A stretch of DNA of 64,000 nt from Defluviibacillus sp043739385 (GTDB lineage: Bacteria; Pseudomonadota; Gammaproteobacteria; Burkholderiales; Burkholderiaceae_C): positions 1-64,000 of the forward strand of contig JAYUED010000187.1 of NCBI GenBank assembly GCA_043739385.1, written 5' to 3'. The position numbers and the translations under genes are program-made. Positions within the stretch are counted from its first letter, which is position 1; each line of letters opens with the position of its first letter. The notes beneath the pieces are model-generated. The model did no database searches. It saw nothing but the letters and a program-made list of their open reading frames with translations, and had not been told where the DNA came from. Below, one piece after another: positions 41,828 through 50,324 of the stretch.

Positions 41828-43123
41828 TCAGCCGTAAATTTCAGTGTCAGGGTCTGAGGCTTCTAGCTCGTAGCTGGCAGCCAGCATGGCTAAGCGACCA
41901 ATCACGCCGTACATATAGAAGCGATTGGGCGCGCTAGCGCCAGGTTTGATGCCTGCTTGGGGCAAGTGGGTACTTCGCTGAAAAGCCAATGGCACAAAGC
42001 TAGACCCAGGGCCAGACAGGTTGTCGTCCATGCCTCTGTCGGCATGGACACGGTAAAAACCGCCCACCACATAGCGGTCCAGCATGTAGACCACTGGTTC
42101 TGCTACCGATTCATTGATACGCTCGTTCGTTAGCACGCCTTCTTGTACCAGCACCTCGGTCATTTCGGCGCCAGGGCGCACATCGCTGCTGCGGTTTTTT
42201 TGACGCTGCTTGATCTGTTCCAAGTCTTTCACGTCACGCACCGTGAACGCACCCGAGCCGTCGTTGCTGTTATCGGATTTGACAACAACAAACGGTTTTT
42301 CATTGATTCCGTACTCTTTGTACTTGCGCCGTACTTTCGTCAGCAGCGCGTCAATGTTGCTGCTAAGGGCGTCCATGCCTTTGTTTTCGGAAAAATTCAC
42401 GCCACCGCAACGCGCAAACATCGGATTAATCAGCCACGGATCAACGCCTAACAGTTTGCCAAAGCGTTTGGACACTTCTTCATAGTTCTGAAAGTGAAGG
42501 CTTTTACGCCGCACCGACCAACCTGCGTGCAGTGGGGGCAGCAAATACTGCTGGCTCAGGTCTTCCAGAATACCTGGGGCACCGGTGGCTAAGTCATTGT
42601 TAAGCAACACAGTACAGGGGTCAAAATTTTTCAACCCTAAGCGGCCGTTGTCGCGCAGCACGGGCTCTAGTGTGATGACGGCCCCATTGGGCAGCTCAAA
42701 ATCAGTGGCTGATTTAATGTCTGGGCTGATCGAGCCGAACCGGACATTCAGGCCGGCAGCGTGAAAGATGCGCTTGAGTTGCGCCAGATTACTCAGGTAC
42801 GAGTTGCTGCGGTTATGGTTGTCGGGCACCAGCAACAGGTTTCGTGCTTCCGGACATATTTTTTCGATAGCTGCCATCGCCGCTTGCACAGCAAGTGGGA
42901 GCATATCGGCGGTCAAATTGTTCCAGCCGCTGGGATGCAGGTTCGTGTCTACCGGTGCGAGCTTGAAGCCAGAGTTCCGTACATCCACCGAGGTGTAAAA
43001 CGGCGGGGTATGCTCCATCCATTCCAGACGAAACCAGCGCTCAATCGCTGGGGTGGAGTCCAGAACGCGCTGCTCGAGCTCGTTGGTGGGGCCCGTCAAA
43101 GCCGTGATCATGTGGGGAACCAT
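41828..43123 (-). CDS. gshA: Glutamate-cysteine ligase, proteobacterial (ferrooxidans) type
   Basis: A 431-residue protein of the GshA type found in beta- and some gammaproteobacteria (distinct from the E. coli enzyme). Landmarks are FYTSVDVRNSGFKLAPVDTN near residue 42, FPSGWNNL-type loop (LHPSGWNNLT), LLVPDNHNRSNSYLSNLAQL, and VVVKSDNSNDGSGAFTVRD. It makes gamma-glutamylcysteine, the first step to glutathione. The usual partner gshB is not adjacent; the downstream gene is kup. The start at 43123 is the natural one, with a second Met five residues in. Confidence 0.9.
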   Translation of the reverse strand: MVPHMITALTGPTNELEQRVLDSTPAIERWFRLEWMEHTPPFYTSVDVRNSGFKLAPVDTNLHPSGWNNLTADMLPLAVQAAMAAIEKICPEARNLLLVPDNHNRSNSYLSNLAQLKRIFHAAGLNVRFGSISPDIKSATDFELPNGAVITLEPVLRDNGRLGLKNFDPCTVLLNNDLATGAPGILEDLSQQYLLPPLHAGWSVRRKSLHFQNYEEVSKRFGKLLGVDPWLINPMFARCGGVNFSENKGMDALSSNIDALLTKVRRKYKEYGINEKPFVVVKSDNSNDGSGAFTVRDVKDLEQIKQRQKNRSSDVRPGAEMTEVLVQEGVLTNERINESVAEPVVYMLDRYVVGGFYRVHADRGMDDNLSGPGSSFVPLAFQRSTHLPQAGIKPGASAPNRFYMYGVIGRLAMLAASYELEASDPDTEIYG

Positions 43124-43254
43124 ACGAAGCCCTAGTGCAAATTAGTCTTGCCACATTTTAAGAGCTTAGATTTTCAAAAAAGCCCACAACCAAGCACATT
43201 CTGGCAAAACAGAGTAAAAACCGAGGTTGCCTGACACGCCATGTAGGTGCGTTC

Positions 43255-44547
43255 TTACCCCCGAACTTCGCCTTCGCCTAGCACCACGTATTTCAGTGAG
43301 GTTAATCCCTCTAGTCCTACCGGCCCCCGCGCATGGAATTTGTCGGTACTGATGCCAATCTCGGCCCCCAGCCCAAACTCAAACCCATCGGCAAACCGCG
43401 TACTGGTGTTCACCATCACGCTGGCCGAGTCAACCTCACGCAAAAACCGCTGGGCGTGAACATGGTTGGTCGTGATGATGGCGTCAGTATGGTGGCTGGA
43501 ATAGTGGTTGATGTGCGCAATGGCTTCGTCTACGCCTTCCACAATTTTGATACTGATGACGGGTGCGAGGTACTCCTCAAACCAGTCCTGCTCGGTAGCA
43601 AGCGCGATATTTGCTATTGAACTTATAGCTGAAGTGGCACGTAATATAAGCGCTGACTCCACATCGCACCGCATTTCCACGCCTTTGGCGGCGTACACCG
43701 CACCGATCAAAGGCAAAAACGTTGCCGCTACGCCCCGCGCCACCAGCAAGCCTTCAGCTGCATTGCAAGGGCTGTACTTGTTCGTTTTGGCGTTGTCTGC
43801 CACTTTGACAGCCATGGCTATATCGCAAGGGTTGTCCACGTAGACGTGGCAGTTGCCGTCTAGGTGCTTGATGACGGGCACTTTGGCGTCGCGGCTGATG
43901 CGCTCGATCAGTCCCTTGCCACCGCGTGGAATGATGACATCGACAAACTGCGGCATCGCGATCAAGTGCCCTACCGCCTCGCGGTCAGTGGTTTGTATCA
44001 GCTGCACTGCGTCTTCGGGCAAGCCACTGTCCACCAAGGCCAGTTGCACCAGCGCTGCCAGCGCTTTGTTCGAGTAAATCGCCTCGGAGCCGCCGCGCAA
44101 GATACATGCGTTGCCACTCTTGATAGCCAGCGAAGCCGCCTCGATCGTTACATTTGGACGGCTCTCGTAAATCATCCCAAATACGCCAATTGGCACCCGC
44201 ATCTGCCCTACGCGGATACCGCTGGGCTGCTGCTTCATTCCGGTGATCTCGCCAATCAGGTCCGGCATCACCGCGAGCTGCTCGCAGCCCTCGGCCACCG
44301 TATCAATGATCTTAGGGGTGAGTTTCAGGCGGTCAACCAGCGGTGCGGCCAAACCCGCTGCGGTGGCGCTCGCTAAGTCTTTTGCGTTCTCGACTGCCAG
44401 GCTGTCCAGGTTGCTGCGTAGCAACTGCGCGAGGGTACGAAGTGCTCTACTTTTAGTAGCTGCAGGTGCTCGTGCCATATGCGCAGCAGCGGCTTTAGCA
44501 TGGATTCCCAAGGTTTGGACGTGTTCGGCAATGGTAGAGGCGTTCAT
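43255..44547 (-). CDS. proA: Gamma-glutamyl phosphate reductase
   Basis: A 430-residue aldehyde-dehydrogenase-fold enzyme. It has VGQMRVPIGVFGMIYESRPN near residue 110, the SLAIKSGNACILRGGSEAI segment, GGKGLIERISRDAKVPVIKH, and the catalytic cysteine in NKYSPCNAAEGLLVARG. The C terminus GPVGLEGLTSLKYVVLGEGE is typical. It reduces gamma-glutamyl phosphate to the semialdehyde in proline synthesis. The segment near residue 300 (SALILRATSAISSIANIALA) corresponds to a dispersed repeat and differs from the expected family sequence. It follows holA by 30 bp. Confidence 0.96.
   Translation of the reverse strand: MNASTIAEHVQTLGIHAKAAAAHMARAPAATKSRALRTLAQLLRSNLDSLAVENAKDLASATAAGLAAPLVDRLKLTPKIIDTVAEGCEQLAVMPDLIGEITGMKQQPSGIRVGQMRVPIGVFGMIYESRPNVTIEAASLAIKSGNACILRGGSEAIYSNKALAALVQLALVDSGLPEDAVQLIQTTDREAVGHLIAMPQFVDVIIPRGGKGLIERISRDAKVPVIKHLDGNCHVYVDNPCDIAMAVKVADNAKTNKYSPCNAAEGLLVARGVAATFLPLIGAVYAAKGVEMRCDVESALILRATSAISSIANIALATEQDWFEEYLAPVISIKIVEGVDEAIAHINHYSSHHTDAIITTNHVHAQRFLREVDSASVMVNTSTRFADGFEFGLGAEIGISTDKFHARGPVGLEGLTSLKYVVLGEGEVRG
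43613..43654 (-). repeat. Short dispersed repeat copy inside proA
   Basis: Read on the minus strand it runs from AGCGCTTATATTACGTGC to CAGCTATAAGTTCAATAGC. GCTTAT, GCTAT and ATAG occur at the same offsets as in the copy at 16213 within the GMC gene. The frame is preserved and encodes SALILRATSAISSIAN. I recall this consensus (GCTTAT...AAGCAGCTATCAATTTTATAGC) from Comamonadaceae intergenic regions. Confidence 0.55.
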
Positions 44548-44577
44548 CAGTGTATTTTCTCATGGACTGCACGCAAG

Positions 44578-45672
44578 CTACCGTACCGGGTAGTGCTTTT
44601 GGATTGCTGTGCTCACTTGGTTGTTGCCGTCACATACCGCGCAAAGCATCCCCGCGAGCCGGTGTAGCGCTTGCCACGGGTTCGCAGGCCAGTCTGGCAA
44701 CTTCAAGCCCTTCACAATCCCGTCCACCTGGTGTGCCGCGACTAGCAACTGCGCGATGACGGAGCTGTTCAAGCGTGGCAGAACCCGCTCAAACAGCCGC
44801 TCTTTTGGCCCCCAGATACGGTTCTCGCGCAGCGCCATCGGGAGGGGGCGGCCTGCGTCCATCGCGTCTTTCACGCGTTTCAGGGCGCGAATGTCTTCGG
44901 CCAGCGCCCAATGCACCAGCACCTCGGCCTCGCCTTCTGCCTGCAAACCGTCCAACATACGCTGCACGCGCAGGCGCTGGCCGCTGAGTACGGCTTCAGA
45001 CAGCTTGAACACGTCATAGCGCGCCACGTTCAGCACGGCAGACTCAATCTGTGCAAAGCCCAACTCACCCAGCGGGTACAGCAGCCCGAGCTTTTGGATT
45101 TCTTGGTGTGCGGCCAGCAGATTGCCTTCCACCCGTTCCGCAAAGAACTGCAAGCTGCGCTGGCCTTCTTCCCCCGCCGCGACGCGCTGGCCCTGTGTAT
45201 TCAGCCGTTGGGCAATCCACTGTGGCAAGGCACCGCGCTCAATCGGTTCGACGGAGATGTTCACGCCAAAGCTGTCCAGCGCTGTAAACCATGCGCCTTT
45301 TTTTGTCGCCGCATCCAGGCGCGGCAGCATCACCAGCGTCAGCGTGCTGTCATTTCCCCGGCTACTTTCAGCCAACTGCTGCAAGGCCACGCTACCTTCT
45401 TTGCCCGGTTTGCCCGATGGAATCCGGATGTCCACGATCTGCTTGTCCGCAAACAAGCTCAAGCTATTGCCCGCAGCCAACACCGCGCTCCAGTCGAAAT
45501 GCGCCCCGGCCACGGTGTAAACCGATCGCTCGGTATAGCCTTGGCTGCGCGCCACAGCACGAATTGCGTCGCCCGCCTCCTGAATCAACAGGGGCTCATC
45601 GCCATGCAGCATGTACAACGGCTTGAGGCCTTTTTGCAGGTGAGCGGTGAGTTGGGGGAGGGCGAGCTGCAT
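44578..45672 (-). CDS. holA: DNA polymerase III subunit delta
   Basis: A 364-residue clamp-loader subunit. It opens MQLALPQLTAHLQKGLKPLY and LHGDEPLLIQEAGDAI, the family N-terminal motif. The middle contains FFAERVEGNLLAAHQEIQKL, diagnostic of HolA, and the C terminus has the helical collar region. It opens the beta clamp within the clamp loader. It precedes proA by 30 bp. The genes commonly found upstream in relatives, leuS and lptE, are not here. Confidence 0.94.
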   Translation of the reverse strand: MQLALPQLTAHLQKGLKPLYMLHGDEPLLIQEAGDAIRAVARSQGYTERSVYTVAGAHFDWSAVLAAGNSLSLFADKQIVDIRIPSGKPGKEGSVALQQLAESSRGNDSTLTLVMLPRLDAATKKGAWFTALDSFGVNISVEPIERGALPQWIAQRLNTQGQRVAAGEEGQRSLQFFAERVEGNLLAAHQEIQKLGLLYPLGELGFAQIESAVLNVARYDVFKLSEAVLSGQRLRVQRMLDGLQAEGEAEVLVHWALAEDIRALKRVKDAMDAGRPLPMALRENRIWGPKERLFERVLPRLNSSVIAQLLVAAHQVDGIVKGLKLPDWPANPWQALHRLAGMLCAVCDGNNQVSTAIQKHYPVR

Positions 45673-45827
45673 AGGGGGATGAGTTTACGGGAGTGCTGGA
45701 TGTAGGCAGAGGGCTGCTGTCAGGACGGCCCGGCTTGTCTTTTCTTGTCGACACAATGCACCATATTTGTGCATGTTGTTCTCGCCGATAAAGTCCAAGC
45801 GGTGAAGGTTACCGGCGGTTTTGTAAT

Positions 45828-47027
45828 TTACTCACCATCCGACCCAGAAATCACCCCGCCCCCCAAACAAACCTCCCCGTCATACACCACCGCACTCTGC
45901 CCCGGTGTTACGGCCCATTGCGGCGTGTCGAAGGCCAGCGTAAACACGCCCTCAGTGTCCGGCTCATGCCCCTCCGCTAGCACGCAAGCGGCATCCGTCT
46001 GCCGGTAGCGCGTTTTCGCAGCCAAGCGCCCCGCAGCGGGTTGCTCACCAGATACCCAGCTCACGTTATCGGCCCGCAATGTGCCGTATTGCAGCCACGG
46101 GTGATCGTGGCCCTGTACGACCCACAGGGTGTTTTTTTCCAAGTCTTTGCGTGCCACGAACCACGGTTCGTGCTCGCCTGCGCCGCGAAAGCCTTGGGCG
46201 TTGAGGGCCTTCAGGGCGGCGCCTTTGGCTTTCACGCCGCCTATGCCAAGGCCTTGGCGTTGGCCCAGGGTGTAGAAGCTCAAACCTTGGTGCTGGCCCA
46301 GTGTGCGGCCCTTGTCGTCTTTGATGGGGCCGGGGGCTTTGGCGATGTAGCGGTTTAAAAATTCGCGGAACGGGCGCTCGCCGATGAAGCAGATACCGGT
46401 GGAATCCTTCTTTTTGGCGTTAGGCAGACCAATTTCTTGCGCGATGCGCCGCACCTCGGTTTTGTGCAGTTCACCCAATGGGAACAGCGTCTTGCTCAAC
46501 TGCGCTTGGTTCAGTCGGTGCAGGAAATAGCTTTGATCTTTGCTTTCATCTAGACCTTTGAGGAGTTCATATTTAATAGCATCTCGTGTAGGTAGCCCCT
46601 GCGCTGCAAGGCTATTTAGTTCAAACTTCACCTCCCGAACACGTGCGTAATGGCCGGTGGCGATCTTCTGGGCCCCCAGCCGCATTGCATGGTCCAAGAA
46701 GGCTTTGAACTTGATTTCGGCGTTGCACAACACATCCGGATTCGGCGTGCGACCGGCTTGGTATTCGCGCAGGAACTCGGCGAACACGCGGTCTTTGTAC
46801 TCGGCGGCGAAGTTGACGTGCTCGATCTCGATGCCCAGCACGTCGGCCACAGCGGCGGCGTCTACGAAGTCGATGTTGGACGAACAAAACTCTGAATCGT
46901 CATCATCCTCCCAGTTCTTCATAAAGATGCCGATCACCTCGTAGCCCTGCTGTTGGAGCAGGTACGCGCTCACCGCAGAATCTACACCACCGCTTAAACC
47001 CACCACCACACGTTGTTTCGCTGTCAT
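45828..47027 (-). CDS. mnmA: tRNA 2-thiouridylase MnmA
   Basis: From the ATG at 47027 the product is 399 residues. It has the PP-loop VVVGLSGGVDSAVSAYLL, NWEDDDDSEFCSS, the first catalytic cysteine in NPDVLCNAEIKFK, and the second in KKDSTGICFIGERPF. It thiolates U34 of Lys, Glu and Gln tRNAs. Between ARVREV and LLKGLDESKDQSYFLHRL there is an extra stretch of about 20 residues (KFELNSLAAQGLPTRDAIKY), longer than usual, encoded near 46570-46630. This looks like an insertion that kept the frame. It is divergent from the proline-rich gene. Confidence 0.95.
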   Translation of the reverse strand: MTAKQRVVVGLSGGVDSAVSAYLLQQQGYEVIGIFMKNWEDDDDSEFCSSNIDFVDAAAVADVLGIEIEHVNFAAEYKDRVFAEFLREYQAGRTPNPDVLCNAEIKFKAFLDHAMRLGAQKIATGHYARVREVKFELNSLAAQGLPTRDAIKYELLKGLDESKDQSYFLHRLNQAQLSKTLFPLGELHKTEVRRIAQEIGLPNAKKKDSTGICFIGERPFREFLNRYIAKAPGPIKDDKGRTLGQHQGLSFYTLGQRQGLGIGGVKAKGAALKALNAQGFRGAGEHEPWFVARKDLEKNTLWVVQGHDHPWLQYGTLRADNVSWVSGEQPAAGRLAAKTRYRQTDAACVLAEGHEPDTEGVFTLAFDTPQWAVTPGQSAVVYDGEVCLGGGVISGSDGE

Positions 47028-47106
47028 GTGTGCGATTATCGCGAGTCGCACGGTCACTTTCATGTGCCCCTGCGTTCCAGCTCTACGTCTGCAAATCTCA
47101 TCCAGG

Positions 47107-48756
47107 ATGAACCCGGTACTCGCTTCTTTCTACAACTCGCCCCACCGCCGCAGTCTGACCGTGTTGCCCTTTGTGCTGCTAGGGCATGTGCTGCTGATTT
47201 GGCTGCTGATCCAAAACCGCTGGATTGTGGTGTCGGAGACCACCGTCACCTTCATGCCGCCCATCATGGCCAGCATCGTGCTGTCGCAGGCCAATACAAG
47301 CAATACCAGCAAAAATGGGAAGCCAGATAGCGCGGCCAAATCGCCACCAAGAAACCGACTTGATGGCGATTTAGATCTCAAATCTACCCGGCAACTGTCC
47401 TTCGGTGCCCTGCGTGTGCAGCGCAGCGTGCCTTGGCTGAACACCGAACTACTGCCCGAATTGCGCGGCAACAGCGCAGACCTCAGTGCCGACCGGGAAG
47501 AACACGTAGGCAGTGCAGATAAAGAACCCCGCAGCAAAGACAGTAAAACTGAACGCGCCAGAGCCTCCGCCAGCCGTGCCGAGCGTAAAGCAGCTGCTAA
47601 AAGTAACGCTCGCCGTGCCGCGCCGTTACTGAGCTTTCCGCCACCGCCTTCCGAGACCGTACAGTTGATCCCACCGCCGCCCCAGCCGCAGCCTTCTCTG
47701 GTAACGGCGCCCCTGCCTGCCCCTCCTGCTGTCGAGGCACGACCGACCGCACCCATGCCGTCTATTCCTGATCCGGTGCAAACCGGCCCGCGGGATATCC
47801 CTTCGCTATGGTCGCAAACTCCCACGCCACCGCCCGCGCTGGTGTTGATTCCGCCTACACCACCGCAGCTTAAAACGATAGCGGCAATCCCCGTACCTGC
47901 AGTGCCCCCAGTCGCTTTGTATGAGTCGCCACCAGAACCCGCACGCGCGACACGACCACCCCGTGTCGCCGCGCCTGTGACGCCGCCTGCACCGCCCAAA
48001 GCCGTGCAGGCTGCTGCACCGCCAGAGCTTCTCCCTTCACCGCCACTGGCGTTGACGCCCTCCGTCGCTTTGCCCCCTCCAACCCAACCCAGTTCGCCGA
48101 TGGCTAGCAATGTGATCGTCGTGCCACTGCCCGCGCCAGCACCGGTAGCGTTACCTACGTCACCTACGTCACCTACGTCACCCACGTCCCCGATATCGCC
48201 CAGCCCAGCCCAGCCTGCAGCGCCTAACGCCGGTGACACAGCTGTGACCCCGCCTGCCGCCCGCAACCCGATGGTGGTGGAAGTACCGCGTTACCGCATC
48301 GCTGAGCCGAATTCTTCCGCTGCAGTTGCCGGCCCTGGCAGCAGTGGCAATGCTGCTCTCAAAGCCGACAACGCCGGCGACAGTGGTCGCCGTTCCGGTC
48401 CCGACGGATCCAGCAGTCAAAGTGGCAGTGTTTTTGGCATGGGCATTGCTGCGCCAGACCCAGCGCCCCCACCCTTACCGACCGCTACCGCACCTAACAG
48501 CGCCAAGGCGAAAGCGCTGAACCTCAGCCTGCCGCGCGTAGAGGTCTACCGAGGGCCGTCGATAGGCCGGCAGTTGAGCGTGTCCGAGATGGCCAACGCC
48601 CAATTGCGGCGCGGCGAGCCCAAAGACCCTGTGGCTGAAGCCGTTAACAGCGCTGAGAACCCGGACTGTGTGAAGCCTGACAAAGACGGCTCAGGAGGCG
48701 GCCTGCTAGCCGCGCCGATGATGGCCTACAAAGCCTTGACTGGGAAATGTAAGTGA
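47107..48756 (+). CDS. Proline-rich, TonB-like membrane-anchored protein of unknown function
   Basis: A 549-residue protein from the ATG at 47107. Residues 1-16 are basic, a membrane helix follows at about 17-37 (LTVLPFVLLGHVLLIWLLIQ), and the rest is presumably periplasmic. Residues 180-420 are extremely Pro/Ala-rich, including four copies of PTS (48153-48189 in the DNA). The last 80 residues look folded, with LNLSLPRVEVYRGPSIGR and two cysteines (ENPDCVKPDK and a Cys two residues before the end). The layout resembles TonB or the FimV/GspB style of envelope spanning proteins, but I see no canonical TonB C-terminal domain. Confidence 0.65.
   Translation: MNPVLASFYNSPHRRSLTVLPFVLLGHVLLIWLLIQNRWIVVSETTVTFMPPIMASIVLSQANTSNTSKNGKPDSAAKSPPRNRLDGDLDLKSTRQLSFGALRVQRSVPWLNTELLPELRGNSADLSADREEHVGSADKEPRSKDSKTERARASASRAERKAAAKSNARRAAPLLSFPPPPSETVQLIPPPPQPQPSLVTAPLPAPPAVEARPTAPMPSIPDPVQTGPRDIPSLWSQTPTPPPALVLIPPTPPQLKTIAAIPVPAVPPVALYESPPEPARATRPPRVAAPVTPPAPPKAVQAAAPPELLPSPPLALTPSVALPPPTQPSSPMASNVIVVPLPAPAPVALPTSPTSPTSPTSPISPSPAQPAAPNAGDTAVTPPAARNPMVVEVPRYRIAEPNSSAAVAGPGSSGNAALKADNAGDSGRRSGPDGSSSQSGSVFGMGIAAPDPAPPPLPTATAPNSAKAKALNLSLPRVEVYRGPSIGRQLSVSEMANAQLRRGEPKDPVAEAVNSAENPDCVKPDKDGSGGGLLAAPMMAYKALTGKCK
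48153..48189 (+). repeat. 9-bp tandem repeat in the proline-rich gene
   Basis: ACCTACGTC is repeated three times exactly and once with one change (ACCCACGTC), encoding Pro-Thr-Ser units. As a 9-base unit it can expand or contract without a frameshift. Confidence 0.85.
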
Positions 48757-48838
48757 GCAGGTGACCAAGTAAGTTTGCCGCCATTTCAGTAAAGCCTTGC
48801 AGAACTTTGCCCAATTAGTGAAATCCCTAATGCGGGCC

Positions 48839-48852
48839 TGAAACCGGTTTCA
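48839..48852. promoter_or_regulatory. PtxS-type operator palindrome
   Basis: TGAAACCGGTTTCA is a perfect 14-bp palindrome and is identical, as I recall it, to the operator described for PtxS, the 2-ketogluconate repressor of Pseudomonas. It lies 67 bases before the first gene of the operon, just upstream of TACAAT (48853-48858), so a bound repressor would block the promoter. Confidence 0.8.
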
Positions 48853-48858
48853 TACAAT
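48853..48858 (+). promoter_or_regulatory. Likely -10 box of the kgu-type operon
   Basis: TACAAT directly abuts the palindrome. The -35 region at the proper distance (around 48830) is not a good match, so the promoter may need help or be weak. Confidence 0.45.
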
Positions 48859-48918
48859 CTAATTTGTACATCAAATCCAAACGTTAGCTTGCAGCCGACG
48901 TGAATCCGTTTCTGCCCC

Positions 48919-49590
48919 GTGAACTATCAATTTCAGTTCGAAGCCGTCTTTGCTGCTTGGCCACTGTTGCTCAAGGGCACCTGGATCACTATCCAGCTCT
49001 CGATCGTGGCCACGCTGCTTGGCCTGGTCGTTGCCATCTTTTGTGCTTGGGGCAAGACCTCTGGCCCGGGGTGGTTGCGCTTCATCGTGAACACCTACAT
49101 CGAAGTCATTCGTAACACGCCGTTTCTGGTGCAGTTGTTCTTCTTTTTCTTCGCGCTGCCGGCCATCGGGCTGCGCTGGTCGCCGTACACCTCGGCGTTG
49201 ACGGCGATGGTCGTGAACCTGGGCGCTTATGCTGCCGAAATCGTGCGTGCCGGCATCGAGTCGATACCCAAGGGGCAGATCGAGGCGGGGAGGGCGCTCA
49301 ACCTCAAGCCGTGGGAGATCTTCCGTTTCGTGATCATCAAGCCTGCGTTGAAGGCCATTTATCCGGCGCTCACCAGCCAGTTCATTCTGTTGATGCTGAG
49401 TTCGGCAGTGGTGTCGGTCATCTCGGCGGATGACCTCACCTCGGTCGCGGCTAATCTGCAATCCCAAACCTTCCGCAGCTTCGAGATATACATCGTAGTG
49501 GCGGCCATTTATCTTGCACTGGCGCTGGCGTTTTCTGGCCTGTTCAAGCTCATTTACAAGCGCACGCTTAACTATCCAGATCGGCGCTGA
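48919..49590 (+). CDS. Polar amino acid-type ABC transporter permease (1)
   Basis: A 223-residue inner-membrane permease starting at GTG (48919). It has about five helices and the HisM/GlnP family EAA-type loop EIVRAGIESIPKGQIEAGRAL near residue 115 (pieces: GIESIPKGQIEAGRA), with RNTPFLVQLFFFFFALP before it. It would pair with the second permease 5 bp downstream to form the channel. The family usually imports amino acids, but the rest of the operon points to a sugar acid. It is the first gene after the PtxS-type operator. Confidence 0.9.
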   Translation: MNYQFQFEAVFAAWPLLLKGTWITIQLSIVATLLGLVVAIFCAWGKTSGPGWLRFIVNTYIEVIRNTPFLVQLFFFFFALPAIGLRWSPYTSALTAMVVNLGAYAAEIVRAGIESIPKGQIEAGRALNLKPWEIFRFVIIKPALKAIYPALTSQFILLMLSSAVVSVISADDLTSVAANLQSQTFRSFEIYIVVAAIYLALALAFSGLFKLIYKRTLNYPDRR

Positions 49591-49595
49591 ACACC

Positions 49596-50249
49596 ATGCG
49601 TACTTTTGGTTTTCCAGAATTTTTATTCATCCTCGAGGCGGCTAAATGGACGCTGGCGTTGTCGCTGATAGCGTTCGTTGGCGGTGCCATCCTTGGATTG
49701 GCGATCGCGCTGGCCCGCACGTCTGATGGCAAAACCGCACGCTGCATTGCTATCACTTTCATCCAGATTTTTCAGGGTACGCCGTTGCTGCTGCAACTTT
49801 TTCTGATATTTTTTGGAGCGCCTGTGCTGGGCCTTGACATCAATCCATGGATCGCGGCCGGTGCTGCGCTCATTCTGAACAGCGCAGCGTTTCTGGGCGA
49901 AATCTGGCGCGGTTGCATCGAGGCAGTTCCGCGTGGGCAGATGGAGGCGGCCGAAGCCTTGAGCTTGAAGTACGGCGCCCGCATGCGCGACGTGGTGCTA
50001 CCTCAGGCTTTCAAAATCGCGCTGGCGCCCACCGTGGGCTATGTGGTGCAGATCATCAAAGGCACATCACTCGCTGCCATCATTGGTTTTGCAGAGATCA
50101 CGCGTGCTGGCCAGATCATTAATAACGCCACCTTTCAGCCGCTCTATGTTTTCACGACTGTGGCCGCGATTTATTTCGCTATCTGCTGGCCGCTGTCTTT
50201 GCTGGCTGCGCGTATGGAGCGCAAGCATGCCAAGGCGCTTGCGCGGTGA
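49596..50249 (+). CDS. Polar amino acid-type ABC transporter permease (2)
   Basis: A 217-residue permease beginning MRTFGFPEFLFILEAAKWTL, with about five helices and the loop GEIWRGCIEAVPRGQMEAAE. FQGTPLLLQLFLIFFGAPVL is typical of the family. It lies 5 bp after the first permease, so the two form a heterodimeric channel. The 75-bp gap to the binding-protein gene contains no obvious terminator. Confidence 0.9.
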   Translation: MRTFGFPEFLFILEAAKWTLALSLIAFVGGAILGLAIALARTSDGKTARCIAITFIQIFQGTPLLLQLFLIFFGAPVLGLDINPWIAAGAALILNSAAFLGEIWRGCIEAVPRGQMEAAEALSLKYGARMRDVVLPQAFKIALAPTVGYVVQIIKGTSLAAIIGFAEITRAGQIINNATFQPLYVFTTVAAIYFAICWPLSLLAARMERKHAKALAR

Positions 50250-50324
50250 CCCGTTGACCCGCTGCCCTGTTGACCGCCTTTTCTGTTTTTCTTTCGCTTC
50301 CCGATCCACTCTAGGAGACTTCGA

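Noticed and set aside
47130..48266. A long open frame (about 378 codons) on the minus strand opposite the proline-rich gene
   Set aside because: It is a Gly/Ala/Ser-rich shadow of the high-GC Pro/Ala-rich coding strand, with no signal, domain or start site of its own.
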